Positions 19,449 through 23,545 of a stretch of 23,545 nucleotides of DNA are shown here, one piece after another; position 1 is the stretch's first letter, and each line of letters opens with the position of its first letter. A model generated the notes under the pieces. The model ran no database searches, was not told where the DNA came from, and saw only the letters and a program-made list of their open reading frames with translations. This stretch comes from Parastagonospora avenae f. sp. tritici 18332-5 (lineage: Eukaryota; Ascomycota; Dothideomycetes; Pleosporales; Phaeosphaeriaceae), in NCBI GenBank assembly GCA_022559985.1, contig JAFJTR010000168.1, positions 1 to 23,545 of the forward strand, in the 5' to 3' direction. The position numbers and the translations under genes were made by a program.

Positions 19449-22437
19449 ATGGCCGGACAGCTGCACATGGCCGGGCTGGACCTCTTCGCCGACGACGATG
19501 CCGCTCGCTGGGCCTATGCCGCCGCACTGCGCAAAACCGTCACAGTGCTGCAGTACGCCTATCCCATCTTCATGCTCGTCTTCTTCCTGGCCGCCTTCAC
19601 CACCCGCAGCATTGCCGCCTCTAATTCTAATGCTAATATCGCCAAACCCACCACCACCGGCCCTGGAGGCAAGCCGCTGCCCGCAACCGACCCGACTCGC
19701 AACTTTGTGAAGAGACCCGTCCACGACGATGTCACCCACACCCAGAAGCGCGTCTTCGAATGGGTCTCCTTTGCCACGGCCCTGACCTTCATCGGCAACT
19801 CGGTCCTGGTCATTGCCCACTCGCTGGTCATGAAGAAGGAGCACTGGTGGGCCGGCAAGTCGGTCGTGGTATGCACTGCACAGAAACATGCTAAACACCG
19901 CCAGACTAACACTGCATCAGATCTACCTCGTGGGCTCCTTCTTCGTCTACTGCCTGTTCCTCATCTCGCTGGTCGACTCGAAGCCCTCGCCGACGGGGGC
20001 TCATCTGGCCACCTGGGCCGCGGCAACTGTCCTCGAAGTCATTCTGGTCGCTCTTTCCTTTGCCATCTACACGCATGCGCACAAGGAGCCCACCGCGGGC
20101 CATCCCAGCACGAGACTGCGCTTCCACATGACCGACTGGGAGGCTGCCGAGGTTGCCATGGACCTGCTCCGCATCGTGCTCCTGCTCTCCCTCATTGGAT
20201 TCTACATCGTCTTTGCGGTGATGCCACAGAGGAAGCGCTCTGAAGAGGCGGGAAGCTCCACGGAGACTACGTCTTTATTGGGCAATGGCGCGGATCGAAA
20301 TGGCCACGCGGAGAACGGTCACGCGAACGGCTCCTATGGCTCGACTCAGCCCGTCGGTGGCAAACATCAGCACACCGAGGGCGCACCGCCAGCCTGGAGC
20401 AGACCCACGGGTGCACCTGCACGCAGCTGGTGGGAGTACATCAAAGGATACCATGTCTTTTTCCCCTACCTGTGGCCGTCCAAGGACCGCAAGCTGCAGA
20501 TTGTCGTCGTGCTCTGCTTTTTGCTTGTCCTAGCGCAGCGCGTAGTCAACCTTCTTGTCCCAGACCAGATGGGACACATTGTGGACCGCCTCGCGCATAA
20601 GGAAGAGGGCAGCCCATGGACCGCCATCATCATCTACATTTCGCTGCGCTTTTTGCAGGGAAGCAACGGTGTGCTTGGCGCAATGCGGTCTGCACTGTGG
20701 ATTCCCGTGTCTCAGTACTCGTATCGCGAATTGTCCGTTGCGGCATTTGAGCACGTGCATAGCCTCAGCCTCGATTTCCACCTTGGCAAAAAAACGGGCG
20801 AGGTCTTGTCTGCACTCGGAAAAGGCAGCTCCATTAACACCTTCCTGGAGCAGGTGACCTTCCAAGTTGTGCCCATGCTGATCGATCTGGCCGTCGCCAT
20901 TGGCTACTTTTTGTACAAGTTCGACGCTTACTACGCGCTTGTGATCGCCATTGTCACGTTTTGGTATATTTATCTGACTATTCGTATGGCGCAGTGGCGC
21001 GCTGAGATTCGTCGCGAAATGGTTAATGCGGACAGGGAAGAGGATGCGGTCAAGTAAGCCACTCACCTCCTACACATGCATGGCTGGGCTAACGTATGCA
21101 GAAACGACTCCATGGTCTCCTATGAAACAGTGAAGTATTTCAACGCCGAAGCTTACGAGTTCAACCGCTACCGTGAAGCTGTGCAGAAGTACCAAAACGC
21201 CGAGTACAAGGTCATGTTCTCGCTTAACATCATGAACATTACCCAAAACATGGTTTTCATGACTGGCTTACTTGTGACCTGCTTCATAGCAGCGTGGCAA
21301 GTTGCAAATGGCGAGCAGGAAGTTGGCAAATTCGTTGTCCTCACTGCCTACATGGGCCAGCTCCAGAGTCCGCTCAACTTCTTCGGAACTTTCTACAGGA
21401 TGATTCAGTCGGCTATGATCAACTCTGAGCGTATGCTGGAGCTCTTCAAAGAGCAACCTACTGTGGTCGACAAGGGGGATGCGGCGGAGCTACCATCATG
21501 CGAGGGCCAACTCCGATTCCAGGACGTCCACTTTTCCTACGACCAGCGTAAGCCCGCATTGACAGGTCTGGACTTCTACTGCACGCCAGGCACCACTACC
21601 GCCTTCGTCGGCGAGTCCGGCGGTGGCAAGTCGACCATTTTTCGCCTCCTCTATAGGTTCTACAACACCCTTTCCGGTAGTATCCAGGTTGATGGCCACG
21701 ATGTTGAAGATCTCACCATTGACTCTGTTCGCCGTCATATTGGTGTAGTCCCTCAGGACACGGTTCTTTTCAACGAGACTTTGATGTATAACCTCAAATA
21801 TGCCAATCCGGAGGCGACCGACGAACAAGTGTACGAAGCATGCCGAGCCGCCAGTATTCATGACAAGATCATGACGTTCCCAGACAAGTACGAGACTAAG
21901 GTTGGTGAGCGTGGCCTACGCCTCTCCGGAGGTGAGAAGCAGCGTGTGGCTATCGCTCGCACCATCCTGAAGAATCCACGCATCATTATGCTTGACGAAG
22001 CTACAGCTGCCCTGGACACCGAGACAGAACAGCACATCCAGGAAGCTTTTACCTCATTAGCGCAGGGACGCACCATGCTTATCATTGCTCATCGGCTCAG
22101 TACCATTACGCATGCTGATCAGATTCTTGTCTTGCACAAAGGACGAGTTCAAGAACGCGGCACTCACGAAGAGCTCCTGGAGAGGAATGGCCACTATGCA
22201 GCAATGTGGAAGAAACAGATTCGTGCTCAACGAGCAGCTGAACAGGCCAAGGTGCTCAAGGACAAGGCCGATCGCCTGCGCCGCGAGTCCAAGGATGGTA
22301 ACATTCGCCTTGATGACGGAAGCAGCAGCCACTCCAACTCGTCATCCGACGACGAAAGGAACAAGAAGACAAAAACCGCACAGACCTCGAGCTCTTACCG
22401 CGAAGAAGGCCCTGGTAAACCTCATGGACACCCATAG
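19449..22437 (+). CDS. hmt1: Hmt1/ABCB6-type ABC half-transporter, 962 aa, three exons
   Basis: A vacuolar-type ABC half-transporter that works as a homodimer. Fission-yeast Hmt1 moves phytochelatin or glutathione conjugates and confers cadmium tolerance. Exons are 19449-19868, 19921-21053 and 21102-22437 (2889 nt), with donors GTATGC and GTAAGC and acceptors CAG. The first roughly 270 residues form an extra N-terminal membrane domain with about five helices, which separates this type from mitochondrial Atm1. A polar linker, a six-helix core domain and one nucleotide-binding domain follow: Walker A GESGGGKST (688-696, Lys694), Q-loop VPQD, signature LSGGE (792-796), Walker B with Asp816-Glu817, and switch His848. 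All catalytic residues are present. The C-terminal tail is charged and Ser-rich. Length is somewhat above fission-yeast Hmt1. Metal, peptide or other substrate is inferred from family only. Confidence 0.92.
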
Positions 22438-23406
22438 ATGGTTTTCGCTTTTGCCATTGACTTATGGCCGCTCCGAGCGCAATGACATGTACCTAGTGCT
22501 GCATGGCGTATCGAGCACCACGCATAAATCAGTTCAGTGTGTCTGATACGATACCTGTGAACGGATGACGCGAAGTCGGCACGACGGACGTTGGCACGTA
22601 TTTTGTAGGCACCCTGCCTCCCATGACGTAACGAACCGTACATTTCACAATGTATCTCTCAGATCGAGTGCGCATGCGCACGCGGCAGCCCCATACGGCT
22701 GTCCCTGTCTCAAAATCGGCTGCCAGTTACATTTTCCCAAACTGGCGCCATGAATATTACGGCGTAAGTGGTGGTATCGGAATCTTATTGTATATGGCAC
22801 CATTTCTGCGCGTTTATGATTTCACGGCGTCACCAACACACGGTTGTACACACACCATCCGCGAGTTTTTATTGTTGCGCTGAATGAGTGCCCATGGGCG
22901 GAGTTTTGGTCTTTCATGTCGCTACGCGGGAAGCATTAAGAAAACGGAAACATGGTAATGGACACAAATATCACGGAGGATTCAGATATGTCGTTTTCTT
23001 ACACGCGATTGTTGTGTCGCGGTGCATGAATTTGTACGTAGCGTGGGCGGATACTATTTCATTCTGCTAGAAAGAAAGAAAGATAGGAAGACCATATTGG
23101 TTGCTTCGTAGCGAATAGAATGGGTACTTCATTGACCTTGATGCATATCGCGCCACTTGCAAGCGGAGAGAACTACGTGAATGCATCCTACAGGTCCGCA
23201 CTACTCTCACGATAATTATCAGCTCCAAAACTAAAGAGCACGGTACATCTTCCAAACTGCAGTTTCTAAACTTGAACTCGTATACCATCAAATTCGCCAT
23301 TGCCACCCAATACCCATTCAATACACCTCCCACCCCACCCCGCCACACAGATCCCCCGCGCCAGCCTCGCGCCCACCTCGCATCGAGCACGGAATGCACG
23401 AATGCG

Positions 23407-23409
<3 letters not shown>
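22438..23409. other. Right-hand gene-free region
   Basis: About 970 bases beyond the transporter stop, with no supported gene. The longest frame on the minus strand reads through the terminal C tract and is meaningless. A small GAAA repeat lies at 23070-23083. Base composition becomes C-rich and TC/CA-rich from about 23320 toward the homopolymer. Confidence 0.6.
23070..23083. repeat. GAAA microsatellite
   Basis: Three tandem GAAA units plus GA at 23070-23083. It is a simple repeat in intergenic sequence. Confidence 0.75.
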
Positions 23410-23451
<42 letters not shown>

Positions 23452-23475
23452 ACCGGCCCCCCCCCCCCCCCCCCC
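23410..23475. repeat. Poly-C tract at the right window edge
   Basis: Forty-two C residues (23410-23451), an interruption ACCGG, and 19 more C residues to 23475. C-rich sequence with scattered G, A and T continues to the end. Together with the left G tract it gives inward-facing G runs at both edges (on the minus strand here). Confidence 0.95.
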
Positions 23476-23545
23476 GCCCCCCGCCGCCCCCCCCCCGCCT
23501 TGTCACCCCCCCTCCCCCCAAAACAAAAACCCAACACAAACCCCC

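Noticed and set aside
23476..23545. Telomere-like end sequence
   Set aside because: The reverse complement has GGGTTTGTGTTGGG-like words but no TTAGGG array; it is better described as irregular G-rich edge sequence.
1..23545. CRISPR arrays, insertion sequences, biosynthetic cluster or retrotransposon remnants
   Set aside because: No spaced direct repeats, terminal repeats, transposase or reverse transcriptase motifs, and no synthase or cluster-type regulator genes were seen in any frame.

Overview
This window is a piece of nuclear genome from a filamentous ascomycete. The reasons are short spliceosomal introns (45-106 nt) with GTAAGT/GTATGT-type donors and CTAAC/CTAAT branch points close to the acceptor, compact genes on both strands, a nuclear tRNA-Gly with an intron after position 37, and fungal family members (Rtc1/WDR24, Hmt1-type ABC half-transporter, secreted GMC oxidoreductase, NPARS-type aquaporin). 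I cannot name the species. Dothideomycetes is a guess. There is no bacterial, viral or transposon signal.

Layout, left to right. Bases 42-107 are a pure G tract near the window edge. A four-exon gene (396-1307, +) encodes a 227-residue disordered protein with a duplicated exon-intron-exon module. It converges on an F-box protein gene (1535-3067, -). Next are a four-helix membrane protein (3693-4439, -) with a hidden in-frame 45-nt intron, and, divergent from it, a small gene (5375-5593, +) for a 72-residue protein with a TATA box and a C-rich leader. Then come two minus-strand genes: an aquaporin in four exons (6048-7275) and a secreted GMC-family FAD oxidoreductase in two exons (8695-10613). 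A tRNA-Gly(GCC) gene with a 15-nt intron (11288-11373, +) precedes the ribosomal protein eS21 gene in three exons (12279-12701, +). About 2 kb without a gene follows. The right third holds a large Rtc1/WDR24 (SEA/GATOR2) gene (14724-18918, -), divergent from an Hmt1/ABCB6-type ABC half-transporter gene in three exons (19449-22437, +). The window ends in a nearly pure C tract.

The genes do not form a cluster or pathway. They are mostly housekeeping (eS21, tRNA-Gly, Rtc1) and membrane or secreted functions. The one pairing with a possible functional logic is the divergent Rtc1/Hmt1 pair, because both families act at the vacuole. All exon structures were worked out by hand from splice signals and reading-frame continuity; each spliced CDS is a whole number of codons. 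I did not find a convincing new biological system. The most unusual items are the duplicated intron-containing module in the first gene, the stop-free 3n intron in the membrane protein, the glutamate at a selectivity-filter position of the aquaporin, and the unexplained G/C homopolymers at both ends.
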